From the NCBI GenBank assembly GCA_001606155.1, contig LODT01000022.1, positions 558,001-622,000 of the forward strand: 64,000 nt of DNA. Reading direction: 5' to 3'. Of this stretch, positions 19,478 to 31,684 are shown piece by piece. This DNA comes from Tieghemostelium lacteum (lineage: Eukaryota; Evosea; Eumycetozoa; Dictyosteliales; Raperosteliaceae). The notes under the pieces were generated by a model that saw nothing but the letters and a program-made list of their open reading frames with translations, did no database searches and was not told where the DNA came from. Position numbers and translations under genes: made by a program. Within the stretch, counting starts at the first letter, position 1. Every line of letters starts with the position of its first letter.

Positions 19478-22151
19478 ATGTCAAATACTAGAATATGTAT
19501 TAAAAACCTACCAAAACATCTAACAGATAAAAGATTTAAAGAACATTTTGCCAAATTTGGTGAAGTGACAGATTCTAAAATTGTAAAAACTGCGTATGTC
19601 TTTTCAATTCAACAGTTAACTTTGGAACATAATGTCTAATAAAATTATTGATCAATAATTTAGTGATGGAAGATCTAGATTATTTGGATTTATTGGATAT
19701 ACTAATGAGAACTCAACCAAAAATGCATTGAGTCTCAATGGCACCTATTTGGATACCTCTAAAATCACTGTGGAAATGGCAACTAAAATTGATAAATCAG
19801 ATGCAGCCAGACCTTGGAGTAAATATAGTGAAGGTAGTTCACTAAATAAGAAAAAAGAGAGTACAAATAGTATATCACAAACTGCAAAATCAGATAAAGG
19901 TTCTAAAAAAAGAAAATTAGGACAGGATGATGATGATGATGAACTTGATCAATTAGATAATGATCCTGAATTTCAAAAATATAAACAATTAATGATGCCA
20001 AGAGTAAATCAGAAAATATGGGAAAATGATGAATCATCATTCAATAGGCAAGAAGCTGAGGATGAAGGAGCTGCAAAAAAGAAAAAGAAAATCATTTTAG
20101 ATCCAAAAGAAAACAAAGATTTATTTAAATTTGATGATGATTCTGATGAAGAAGAAGAATTATATGATGAAATGCCCGTTGATTTAAATAATAATAATAA
20201 TAATAATAGTAATAGTAATAATACAGATGGTGATAAACAAACTGAAAAACCAGATCCTTTAGTGAATGATAGCTCTGTAAATGATTTAGATTGGTTAAAG
20301 TCAAAAGTTTCAACATCCCTATCAGAAAATATTGATAGTGATGATAATAATATAAATAGTGATAATGAGGACAAAGATGAAGAAATGAAGGATGATGAAG
20401 ATGAGGATGATAATAGTGAGGATGATAATGGTAAAGAAAATGATAAAGAAAGTGAAAGTGAAAATGAAGAAGAAGAAAAAGTAGATGAAAATAGTAACGA
20501 AAAACCAAAGAGTGAAGAAGAAAATGGTAAAAAAGTATTATATCAACACGAAAGTGATTATATAAATGATGATGATCAAGTTGGTGAATCTGGTAGAATA
20601 TTTATTAGAAATCTATCACACACTATAAAAGAAGAGGATTTAGAGAATCTATTTAAACGTTTTGGTAAAATTTCTGAAATTCATTTACCAATTGATAATG
20701 AAACCAAGAAACCACGTGGATTTGCATTCATTCTATTTTTGATACCAGAGAATGCTGTAAGAGCTATGGCTGAAATGGATAGTAAAGTTTATCATGGTAG
20801 AATTATGCATATTCTACCTGCAAAATCAGCACCAGTTAAAATGAGAGTGGAAGCAGATCTCAATGGTAGTGTTAATAGTTCATTTAAAAAACAACAACAG
20901 GATAAACTGAAACAAGGTGCTGGTTCAACTCATAATTGGAATGCATTATTTATGAGATCCGATGCTATTATTTCATCTCTATCTGAGAGATATAAGATCT
21001 CTCAAGGTGAGATTCTGGATACTGAAGCTCAAGATATGGCAGTTCGTATGACTCTTATGGAAACTCATATCATTAATGAAACTAAAAAGTTTTTGGAAGA
21101 GAATGGTGTCGTTATTGACTATATAGGTGATAAGAATGTAAAGAGATCAAATACCACCATTTTGATTAAAAATATTCCATTCCGTACCACGGAAAAAGAA
21201 ATTAGTGATATGTTTTCCAAATTTGGTGAAATTACTAGAAATCTACTTACACCTGCCAAGACATTGGCTTTGGTGGAATTTGAGCAGCCTAATGATGCCA
21301 AAGTGGCATTTAAGTCATTGGCATATACAAAGTTCCATCATGTACCTTTGTATTTGGAGTGGGCTCCACTTGGACTCTTTAAAGGCCCACCACCAAGCAA
21401 ACAAAACAAAGACAAAGAAAAGAAGGAAAAAGAAGAATCCATTCAGAAAGAGATTGCAAAGAACACCACTGCAAAAGATGCTTTATTTTATGTTTTTATA
21501 AAAAATCTAAATTGGGAGACTACAGAAGATACACTGAGAATTCGTCTAAAGACTTTAAAGGATTTCAAATCGGTAAAGATTGCAACCAAAGCCAACCCAA
21601 AAGGTGGAGAACGTTTATCTTGTGGTTATGGTTTCGCTGAATTTTCATCTAAACATGGCGCCTATGAATGTATTAGAAATTGGAATGGAGCTACAATTGA
21701 TAGTCATGAGATTTCAATGAAGATCTCTGATAAGACTGCAAGTATCAACAATGAACAACTCAATGGAAACTCTGAGAAACAAACTAAGAAACAAGAGAGA
21801 ATTGAAAAGGACAATTCTTTGCAACTCAAAACCTCCAATAAGATCATTATCAAAAATATACCGTTCGAAGCCACACAAAAAGAATTACGTAAATTGTTTA
21901 GTAGTTATGGTGAAATTCAGTCATTGCGTCTGCCTAATAAACCTAATGGAGGTCATCGTGGTTTTGGTTTCATTGAGTTCTTGACAGAAGAAGAAGCTAA
22001 ATCTGCAATTGAATCTTTGAAAAACTCTCATTTCTATGGTAGACATTTGATTTTACAATATGCTGAACAAGATAAGAATATGGATGAATTGCGTGAAAAA
22101 GCTTCTATGGATTATGAAAAATTAAAAGGATCCTCAAAGTCGAAATATTAA
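19478..22151 (+). CDS. mrd1: MRD1/RBM19 homolog, five-RRM rRNA-processing factor
   Basis: MRD1/RBM19 is a nucleolar factor for 18S rRNA maturation and small-subunit processome assembly. Exon 1 19478-19593 and exon 2 19664-22151 join in phase 2 (GTATGT...TTTAG) to give 867 residues (yeast Mrd1 887). The intron falls inside RRM1. RRM1 (about 5-80) has 'RICIKNLPKHLTDKRFKEHF'; an acidic Asp/Glu/Asn low-complexity linker follows. RRM2 has 'RIFIRNLSHTIKEEDLENLF' and 'RGFAFILF'; RRM3 'TILIKNIPFRTTEKEISDMF'; RRM4 'FYVFIKNLNWETTEDTLRI' and 'GYGFAEFSS'; RRM5 'IIIKNIPFEATQKELRKLFS' and 'HRGFGFIEF'. The early 'RPWSKYSEGSS' after RRM1 is also family-typical. Five RRMs fits yeast Mrd1 rather than the six of animal RBM19. 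Confidence 0.93.
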
Positions 22152-22188
22152 TAATGCTAGAGAATCAATAAAGGTATACATATTTGAT

Positions 22189-24342
22189 TTATTTAGATTT
22201 TGAATAATCTTGGTCTATCCAAGCAATTACCTTTCTATCGAAACCACATGAATAAATTACAGAATCATCAAGACTCCATGCAGTTGAAGAGGCTAATGAT
22301 TTGTGACCGTATTTATATTGATCACGAAGTTTACCACGACGATGTCCATAGATATCATAGACTGAAATACGACCATCATCTTGAGGTATTGATATAATAT
22401 TACTGTTGGGTGATACTGATAGTCTATTAATTGAAAATGGACAACGAATAGAGGTCTTGCAGGATTTAGTTTGTCTGATATCCCAAACTTTTACAGTTTT
22501 ATCTTCACCACCTGATATTATATTATTTCCATCATAGGTAAATACAGCAGTATTAGCAGAATCCTGAAAACCTTGAATTGTATCTACATTTTGACTGGTA
22601 GAATTGGATCTCAAATCCCACAGTCTAATAATACCATCAGTACTAGATGTTAAAACACTACTATTATTACTAGGACAATTAGAAAGATTAGTTATTCTGT
22701 AGAGTTTAGAATCACCACAAACTGTATTTTGAGTAATAGTTCTACCACTATCTGTATTCCAATATCTAATGGTATTATCCCAACTACCAGATACAATTAT
22801 ATTATTACTTATCCAACATGCTGCCATAACAGGTCCAGTATGACCTTTCAATTCCATCACTGGAGTTCTAATAGTTATATAATTATCATTATTATGTGAG
22901 TGTAATGGTTGTTGTTGTTGTTGTTGAGAATGTTGTGTTTGTTGATATTGAATTGGTTGTGAAGTTTGTTGTTGTATTATTTGAATTGGTTGTTGTTGAT
23001 GTTGTTGAGGGGGTTGATATTCATTTACAATATTTGAGAAAAATGATGAATTGTTCTGGTTATTATTTTGATTATTATTATCATCACCATAAAGTGATGA
23101 AGGTGAATTGTTTGCATTAATAGAGTCATCCATATCTAAATCTGAATCACTATCATCTGAATCTGTATATTCTAATTGTTGTTGAAATTGTTGTTGTTGT
23201 TGACTAGGTTGTTGAGGTGGTGGTTGAATTTGAAAATGAGGTGGATTTAATTGATTTGGTTGTTGTCTTTCTAACAAAGGTGTCCATAGCTTATTTTTAT
23301 TATTCCTACTTTGTGATGGTGAATGGCTCTGATTTGGTGATGATTGTTGTTGTTGAGATAAAACTGGTGAGTGTGATTGTTGAATGGTTGTACCTGATGT
23401 ATTACTAGTTGATCCTTTTTGTTGTTGTTGTTGCTGTTGTAATGGATTAGGTTCTAATATATTTTGAATTAAATTTTGTGGAATAGGTGATTTCATTCCA
23501 TTTTGTGAATTTCTGTCATTTGGTAATTTAAAAATATGAATGGTTTTGTCTCCTGATGCAGTACAAAGGAATCTTTCCATTGGATGAAATCTTATGGAAT
23601 TGATAGTACCTGTGTGTGCAGTGTAGACAAATGGTAATTTTGAATTATCAACAGTCCAAACCCTAGCAGTTCTATCTGTAGAGGCTGTTGCAAATGTCAA
23701 TATATCCCAAGGTGATGCTGTAATCTCCCATATTCCATCCCTATGACCTGTAAATTCTCTTGCTCTAATCCACTTATGTGAACCATCTCTTTTTGATTCA
23801 TTTCTTGTAACATTTCCACCTCCACTGTTATTGAGTTTATTTGATTGACTGTTACTATTGGCACTGGATTTTGATGACATTCCAGAAACTTTTTTAATCT
23901 TTGATAATTTACTATTTTGACCATTATTATTACTATTTCCACTACCTTTAGTTTGAATAATCATAGGTTCATTATTATATAATTTTATAACTTTATCTTT
24001 ATCCTTATCCTTTGTATTTTCTTTTGTATTATTAATATCCCTAACTACTGTAGTAGTGATATTATCTTTATCTTTACTAGTATCTTTAACCTCTTTACTA
24101 TTCTCTTTTGCATTTAATCCATATTTTAATTTTACTATAATAAGTATTTGTTAGTATATCCTTAAAGTAATAAACAAAACTATACACTAATGCATACATT
24201 CTTGATTTTCTTCCCATAACAACTCATATTCTTTTTCAAGTTGACTTAATAAGTCTCTAAATCTCTCTCTGGAAGGTATCGAATGATTATGTTTTGCAAA
24301 CTCTTTACTTAACTTTTCCTTTTGCTTTTTAATGAAATTCAT
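22189..24342 (-). CDS. wdr37: WDR37 homolog (WD40 protein)
   Basis: WDR37 pairs with PACS proteins in animals and affects ER calcium handling and endosomal traffic. Exons 24198-24342 and 22189-24134 join in phase 1 (GTATGC...TATAG) to give 696 residues. The N-terminal helix 'IPSRERFRDLLSQLEKEYE' matches the WDR37 segment 'PSRLRHRLHELFGQIEREFE'. The WD repeats then read 'FTGHRDGIWEI', 'ASTDRTARVW', 'HTGTINSIRFHPMERFLCTA', 'GDKTIHIF', and later 'LKGHTGPVMAACW', 'GSWDNTIRYW', 'GGEDKTVKVWDIR' and 'CGFDRKVIAW'. Between the second and third repeats sits a Gln/Asn/Ser/Pro insert of about 220 residues; animal WDR37 has a shorter acidic insert at the same place. An internal ATG at 23964 is not the start. 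Family identity is strong. Confidence 0.9.
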
Positions 24343-24881
24343 TGCAATAACAGTAACAATTGATATAGATTATTAATGAATACATTTATAAAGGTTATTA
24401 GAATTCGTTTTAACTCCAAATTTTCACAGTATAAGGTGGTGAACCATCCAAATATGAGATTTTGAGAAGAATAAAATATACATACCTCCATATTAATTCA
24501 CCCTAACAATCTAGAGAAATATAAATTTAAATTAGCTGTCAAACAATACTGTACAGAGAAAATTTGATCTAGTAATGGTTTTACACAACACAAAAAAAAA
24601 AATTAAAACTCAACTCAATTGAGTATTTTGAGACTTTTTTGACACAGTAAAAATAGAACAAATTGGGGGATATTTAAAAATTTAAGATAGAGAAAGATTT
24701 TTTTTTTTTTTATAAAAGATATTTATTCAAGTAATGAGATTATACAATGGTAGATAAGGGAAATTATTTTTGATTTTACTATAACATTTAATTATATTTA
24801 TTTAAATTTTGATTTTTGATTAGATTTGATTTTAGACATTTTTAGAAATTATTAAAAAGTTTTTGGTGTTGAGAATTCTCC
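24343..24881. other. Intergenic region: WDR37 promoter and vatB 3' flank
   Basis: About 540 bases, AT-rich with A and T runs. No gene supported. A minus-strand ATG followed at once by a GTATGT donor-like site lies near 24480-24491, but no matching acceptor with an open frame was found. Confidence 0.5.
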
Positions 24882-26446
24882 TTATTTATCATTGGTGGAA
24901 TCAACAGTACCTTTGTCGGATCTGTCTCTTGTGTAGTATTCCTTTAGAGTCTTTTCACTAATACGTTTCAAACTAGAAGTTGGGAATTTTCTGATTAAAC
25001 TCCAACCAATTTCCAAAGAGGCAAAGATATCTCTGTTTTCGTATTGGCCTTGATTTACAAATTTACCTTCAAAACTATCCAAAAACTCTAAATAAAGTTT
25101 ATCTTCAGATGAAAGGGCTTCCTCACCAACGACAGCCTTCATAGCTTGGACATCCTTACCGATAGCATAATTGGCATACATTTGATTTGAAACATCAGAA
25201 TGATCATCTCTGGTCATACCTTCACCAATAGCGGATTTCATCAGACGAGATAATGATGGTAATACATTAATTGGTGGATATAACTGATAGTAATAATAAT
25301 AAAATATATTAATATATAAATAGCTGTACAAAAAAAACATAAAAATATACATACTTGTCTATTATTAATTTGTCTATCAACGAAAATTTGACCTTCAGTA
25401 ATATAACCAGTCAAATCAGGAATTGGATGGGTAATATCATCATTTGGCATAGTAAGAATTGGAATTTGAGTAATTGAACCATTTCTACCACTGATACGAC
25501 CAGCTCTTTCATAGATGGTTGACAAATCAGTATACATATAACCTGGGAAACCTCTACGACCTGGTACCTCTTCTCTAGCAGCAGAGACCTCTCTAAGAGC
25601 ATCAGCGTAAGAAGACATATCGGTAAGAATAACCAAAACGTGTTTTTCACATTGATAGGCAAGATATTCAGCAGTTGTCAAAGCCAAACGTGGAGTAATA
25701 ATTCTCTCAATGGTTGGGTGATCTGCAAGATTTAAAAAGAGGGTTGTTCTCTCCATGGAACCAGATTCTTCGAAATCTCTCTTGAAAAAGGAGGCAGTTT
25801 CCATATTAACACCCATAGCTGCAAAAACAATAGCAAAATTGTCTTCGTGGTCATCAATAACTGATTTACCAGATTTCTTTACCAAACCAGCTTGACGACA
25901 AATCTGAGCGGCAATTTCATTATGTGGAAGACCAGCAGCAGAGAAAATTGGAATCTTTTGACCTCTAGCAATGGAATTCATGGTATCAATTGAAGAGATA
26001 CCAGTTTGAATCATTTCTTGTGGATAGACTCTAACAGCTGGATTAATTGGTTGACCTTGAATATCTAAATAATCCTCTGCCAATACTGGTGGACCTTTAT
26101 CAACTGGTTTACCAGAACCGTTGAAAATACGTCCCAAAGAATCTTCAGAGACTGGGGTCTTCAAAATGTCACCAGAGAACTCACAACGAGTATGTTTGGC
26201 ATCAATACCAATTGTACCTTCAAAGACTTGTACAACTGCTTTTTTACCTGAAATTTCTAATACTTGACCTTTTCTTTGTGATCCATCTCCCAATGTCAAT
26301 GTGACAATCTCTGAGAATTTTGGTCCTTTAATATTATCTAAAATTACCAATGGACCATTGACACCTGATACTGTTCTGTAGTCAAGTCTTGGATTGACAA
26401 CATAGTTTCTAGTAACTGCTGCAATGTGATCTTCAAATCCAACCAT
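24882..26446 (-). CDS. vatB: V-type H+-ATPase subunit B
   Basis: Subunit B forms the non-catalytic nucleotide-binding positions of the V1 head of the vacuolar proton pump, which in dictyostelids is abundant on the contractile vacuole and endosomes. Exons 25355-26446 and 24882-25283 join in phase 0 (GTATGT...ATCAG), giving 497 residues (D. discoideum about 493). Family landmarks include '[20 protein letters not shown]', '[20 protein letters not shown]', '[20 protein letters not shown]', the degenerate P-loop region '[18 protein letters not shown]', '[14 protein letters not shown]' and '[20 protein letters not shown]'. The gene uses a restricted, G/C-richer codon set than its neighbours, as expected for a highly expressed gene. 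The intron interrupts 'RQINNRQ / LYPPINV'. Confidence 0.97.
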
Positions 26447-27361
26447 TCTTAATTTAATAAAATAGAGTTAAATAATTAATATGAATTTTCTCTACCAAAA
26501 TCAAAAATTATAAAAAAAAAAAACTAAAGAGAAGAACGTTTTTTATAAAAAAAAAATAATCTTTGAATTCTGAAATCTCTGGGCATGATGTGTGTTTAAT
26601 CTATTTCCTCATTTATAATATTTCTAATTATCCTATGAAATCTTTTTATAATTTACTATTATAAATCATTTATGTTTTATCATTTTCCTAAATATTTATA
26701 ATTTTGTAAGGAATTTACTAATTTCTATTCTATATTGATATTTTGATTGTTATTTTTTTCCAAATTGTGCAGTTGAATCTGTATTATACATCCAAATATA
26801 ATGATTATGATATATCATTATAACAAATATAAAATATGAGAAATGCAAGCCTTACCTATAAATATATGAAAACAAATAAATTAAAATAAAAAATGAAAAA
26901 AAAAATTTTTTCGATTGAAAAAAGAATTTTGACAAAAATCCTGGGTAAACAAACCAGAAAAAGTTTTACATTTCAATGTCCTGTATCCTGTTTCAAAAGA
27001 CTATTTTAAAATTTTTATAAATTTATTATTATCTTTATATTTTTGAGAACATATGGTTAATTAAAAATTAATCTATTTTTGATACTTTATTTATATCTAT
27101 TCATAGATATTTGAATATCAATACAAAAAGTTTGGATTAAACACTTTAATTATATTTAATAATTTCAAATTATAATATTAGAGAATTTGCCTTTGTATTC
27201 TATCTTTGATTATAGTTTATATGATTAAGAAATTGTAGATACTTTTATCAAATCAAAAACATCCCGCCTTTTTTTCCAATAAACTTTTTTTTTTTTTTCA
27301 TAACTGTTTTGAAATTTGATCTTGTATTTGTTTGGTTGAAACATTTGTAAATATTAATAAC
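26447..27361. other. Intergenic divergent promoter region
   Basis: About 915 bases between the divergent vatB and cohesin STAG starts. Very AT-rich, with several T and A runs including one of 13 T just before the STAG gene. No gene, RNA or repeat could be supported. Confidence 0.6.
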
Positions 27362-30300
27362 ATGACTAAAAATATTACAACCACAAACAACTCTAAAAAT
27401 ACAAAGAAAGGAAAACCAGATGCTGATAAAAAAACTTTATTAGGTATGATTATTGCAATAATATGTAAACATATTTTATTAACTCATTTTTGAATTTTAA
27501 AAACATAGAGATATTAAAGAAAAAGGGAAATGTTGAGAGTATTGTAGATGATTGGATATATGGATATCATTTGAATGCAGAAATGTCAATATATGAATTA
27601 TTAATATTGGTATTGGAAATCAGTGGTGCGGATAAAGAGAAATTAAAAGAAGAGAATTTTAAACGTCTTGATATAGGTGGTAATAAAGGTGCTGCTAAAG
27701 CAGTTACGGATCAACCTGATAGTACAGAGAGTTATCCATTGGTTCAAAAGATATTTAAATATCTTTTTAACCAATTTCAAGAATTTTGGAGACTGTTAAT
27801 AATCAAGTGCCAAACTTCGATTCTATATGACCAATACTTTATAGAGATGCTTATGCAATGGTTTAAGGAGTTGGGTGACTCTCATTTGAGAGGTCTTAGA
27901 CACTGTACTGTTGTTATATGCACTCAGATTACAAATACACTCATTACTATATGCACTCAATTAAAGAAAGATTTGAATATTATAAGTAGACAGTTGACCT
28001 CAGAGACTCAGAATACAGTTAGACAAGCACAGCTGAAAGACAATCAAAACCAAACTACAAAACAAGTTAAATTGATGGAAAATATAATGGAGAAGAGAAT
28101 ATTTCAGAAGATTCTTGAAGATAGATTTGACGATTCTCTTCCTGAGATTCGGTCCCTTGTTATCGGCCCTTTAGCTCAATGGATTCTTTTGTACCCCTCT
28201 TTAATGCTGAATGCAGATCACACAAAGTATTTGGGTAGAGCATTGAATGATTGGATTGCAGATGTTAGATTAACTGCTGTTCGTGCGGTATCATTGTTAT
28301 ATGAATCAGATACATTTCTATCGCAATTGGATATGTTTACACAGACATTTAGACACAGAATTGAAGAGATTGCATACAGTGATAAAGTAGTTGCAATCTC
28401 TGTTGAGGCTATTAGACTTGTACAAGTCATGGCTAAACATGATCTTCTTGAGGACGCTGATGTTCTGAAGATTTGTAAACTCTATCAAATTGACAATCAA
28501 GAGATATCCATGAGTGCAGGTGACCTTATCTACCAACAGTTCCTTGAGAATACTGAAATTAGTATCCAAGCAATTCCTCAGAAAACTGATAAATCAGGTC
28601 AAAGACAGCAACTTAGATATAGCCAATTCCAAGCCATAGGTGATTTCTTAGAGAAATCTAATATACCAGTAGCATATTATCTCATAAATTCACTTTGGGA
28701 TAAAGGGTACCAGATCTTCACAGACTGGGGTTTCTATGTGAAATATCTACAGGAATTGGAGAGTAATGACATTCAAGATAACCAATTACTGATTATTCTC
28801 AGAATATTTAAAGTATCAGTTCAGATTGCTGTTGGTGACAGACTTTGGGTGTATTCAGATCAGAAGGAACCAACTGATAAGATGGTGATTGATAAAGACA
28901 TCTCCATGGAGGTTACCAGTCATTTTATTAGTTTGTTTCCAGAGATTTTACTTAGATATAAATCTAATTTTTCAGTGTGTGTAGAATTGATAGAGTTGGC
29001 TAGTTACTTTAAAGTTGATTCTTATATACAATCTAGACAACAAAACAAATTTAAAGAGTTATTAGAGGCAATCAAAGAGATTTTACTTTTGCATCCTTGG
29101 GAATCACAGTTGACTTGCATAGGACAGACACTCTATAAACTCTTACAAACCAGTAAGACACCAACTCAATTGGAATCTGAATCTATGGCTATGGTTCATG
29201 AAATTTTCAAAATTCTCTTAAAAACTGTAAAATCCTCTTCTAATCAGTTGACATCTCTCTCCAATGACACTGAGATTATCAATGAGGAGAAAGAAAAGAA
29301 AGTCAGTGAATTGGTAATCAAACTCAACAGTGATTTGGCAAAATTGGATAGTATCGGAAAACTATTCCATTTTGATGATGAGGAATATGATGGATTGTTA
29401 TCAAGCTTGTGGAAAGGTAAATTCAATGTGGTCATTGAAAAAGAGGAATTGGAGAAGACAATTCGTTATGCATCTTCTTGTTATAGTAATTTGATTACAT
29501 GGACACTCTATCAAGAGTACAATGTTCAGACTAACGATGGTACTGTTGTACCACCTTTAAATGACAAGTTACTTAAACTCTTTTATATGTTTTCAGAACA
29601 TATGTATTCTCTTATTACCACCCCTGATACATCACCTCAGTTACTATTGTTTTCATTTAAACTCTTTACAGATACTAGACTGCTGTTCTCTCCAGCACTT
29701 GATCAGACTGCACTTCATTTCTATGATATTCCACTTCCAATGCAAACACCGTTGAAGGATTGTGCAAAGAGTTTACTTAAAAGAGAGAATGCCTATAATA
29801 TAGATTTACTGAAACAAAACTTTTTGAAGGAGCTCTTAGAGGATATTGAAAGAAAAAAACACAGTAAAGCAGTTAGAAGAAGATTCTTCTCTAAAAAGAA
29901 GAAGAGTACTAAGACAACTACTGATGAATCGGAAACAGATAAGAATACAACCGATGCCGGTGAGACTGCAAATGATACAAGCCGTAGTGAAAAAGACTCA
30001 GAACACAATATCAGTGATTCTGATGTATCTGAATCTGAAGGCACAAAGAAAGCAAGAGATCTCATTAGAAGAGACTTAAATGCACTAAAAGAGAATAATT
30101 TCCAAGAAGATCCTCAAAGTGAGGGTAGAGTAGATGATTTACTTCTGACAATGATGCAAAGTATTCAAAGTGGATTTGTACCTACTAGACTGTTGATAGA
30201 GGTACTCAAACAAATTGCATATTCACCCAGTAAGAGATCTTTAGAGCTCATTAAAGAATTTGTTCAACAACATCCATTACCAAGTGGCGAATCAGAGTCT

Positions 30301-31074
30301 TCTATCATCGTTAAGGCTCTTGTAAGATTCCATAGTCAATGTCTAGAAAAGGAAGTTTCATCCAATTCCCTCTTCCAAAAACAAATGTTCTCTCGTATGA
30401 ATACTCTAGCAAGTTGGATGATAACAAAGGCAATTCATCATGACTCTCTACCTTTAATCATTAAGAAATGCATTCGTTTCATTCAACACAATCCCAAATT
30501 ATCCAAAGGCAGGGAATTCATCTCAGTCATTGAGTTTATGTGCACCAATCTAACAACTCAACAAGAGATTGAAATGATCCTAGATGACAGAGTCCAAGTT
30601 GTTTTTGATAAGAGTCATAAATATCTACCATTTATAGACAAACTCTATAAATACATTGAATCCAGAGAAAATGAACTTAAAACTCCTTCCAAAGGCAAAT
30701 CAAAGAAAGGTGCTCCAACCAAAAAAGCACCTGCAAAACCCACAACAATCACCAGTAAAAAAGCTCCACCAAAAGCTCCACCAGCCAAAAAGAAACCAAT
30801 GGCTAGAAAAAGAAGAAGAACTTCAAAATGGGCCTCTAGTAGTGAAGAAGAAGAATCATCTGAATCAGAATCTGAATCAGAAACTGAATCAGAACCAGAA
30901 GAAATTGATACTGACAGTGAAAATGATAAACAACAACCAAAACAACCAATTGTAAATATTAAAGCTACCAAATCACCTAAAAATCAAATTACAGATGATA
31001 ATGATAAAGAATCATCTGAGTCATCTGAAGACTTTGAACCATCTCCAATTAAAAAACTAAAAACTCGTCGATAA
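27362..31074 (+). CDS. Cohesin subunit SA/STAG (Scc3) homolog
   Basis: STAG/Scc3 is the HEAT-repeat subunit that docks on the kleisin of the cohesin ring and loads it on DNA. Exons 27362-27443 and 27509-31074 join in phase 1 (GTATGA...CATAG), giving 1,215 residues (human about 1,260). The N-terminal part reads 'VESIVDDWIYGYHLNAEMS', matching human 'MQSVVDDWIESYKQDRDIA'. The STAG domain follows: 'CQTSILYDQYFIEMLMQWFK' and 'LGDSHLRGLRHCTVVICTQ'. Then 'DSLPEIRSLVIGPLAQWILL' and 'LNDWIADVRLTAVRAVSLLY', the stromalin conserved domain. The C-terminal ~140 residues are Lys/Pro then acidic Ser/Glu clusters, with 'ARKRRRTSKW' a likely nuclear signal. Confidence 0.92.
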
Positions 31075-31684
31075 ATTATCAGTAATGTCATTAATTATTA
31101 TTATAAATCTTTGATTTTATTTATACCTATTTAATACTGCCTGATATTATGAATTTTAATATTTCACAATGTATTGGAATTTGATAATGGTGACAAATAG
31201 TAATTCTAATTTTGATAACTTTTTGTTGAATTGAGTTTGGATGAGTTCAACTGTAGTATCAATTGATTTTTGAATATTCCCACATTCCTTACATTTAAGA
31301 TGTGGTTGAATTCTGATCGATTTACAGCGATTTTCAATACTTAATTATAAGTCTTAAGTGCAGGTAGAAAAGGTCATTGAATGTTTGGAAGTTCATAGAT
31401 ATCAGTTAAATACTTTTTACACTCCCACATTTAATAATAGAGATTATAGTTAATATAAAATAAAATCAACCACTGTCAAAAACAAACACTCTTTGTGTTA
31501 TTTTAGAAATTGTTTTTCTAAAATTAAATAAAGAGGTGGTTGTGAAAGTGAGTGTGGGTGGGAAGTTATATATGTTTACTAGACTCTAACACATTTTAAA
31601 TGATAATTATTAACATTCACTTTGATTTATACACATAAAATTAATATTTTTTTTTTATACTACCATATATTCATATATTAGAGA
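31075..31684. other. Intergenic region before the LIM gene
   Basis: About 610 bases. No gene seen. It holds several GTG/CCCAC-type stretches, including the G-rich element listed separately, that stand out from the AT-rich background. Confidence 0.5.
31547..31562 (+). promoter_or_regulatory. G-box-like element upstream of the LIM gene
   Basis: The stretch AAGTGAGTGTGGGTGG, about 125 bases upstream of the start codon at 31685, resembles the TG-rich G-box (TGTGTGGGTGTG-type) bound by the dictyostelid developmental activator GBF. Seen directly; GBF control is inferred. Confidence 0.35.

Noticed and set aside
24480-24491. Minus-strand ATGGAG directly followed by a GTATGT donor, a possible extra first exon of WDR37
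   Set aside because: No acceptor between it and the WDR37 start leads into an open frame, and the WDR37 N-terminus is already complete at 24342.
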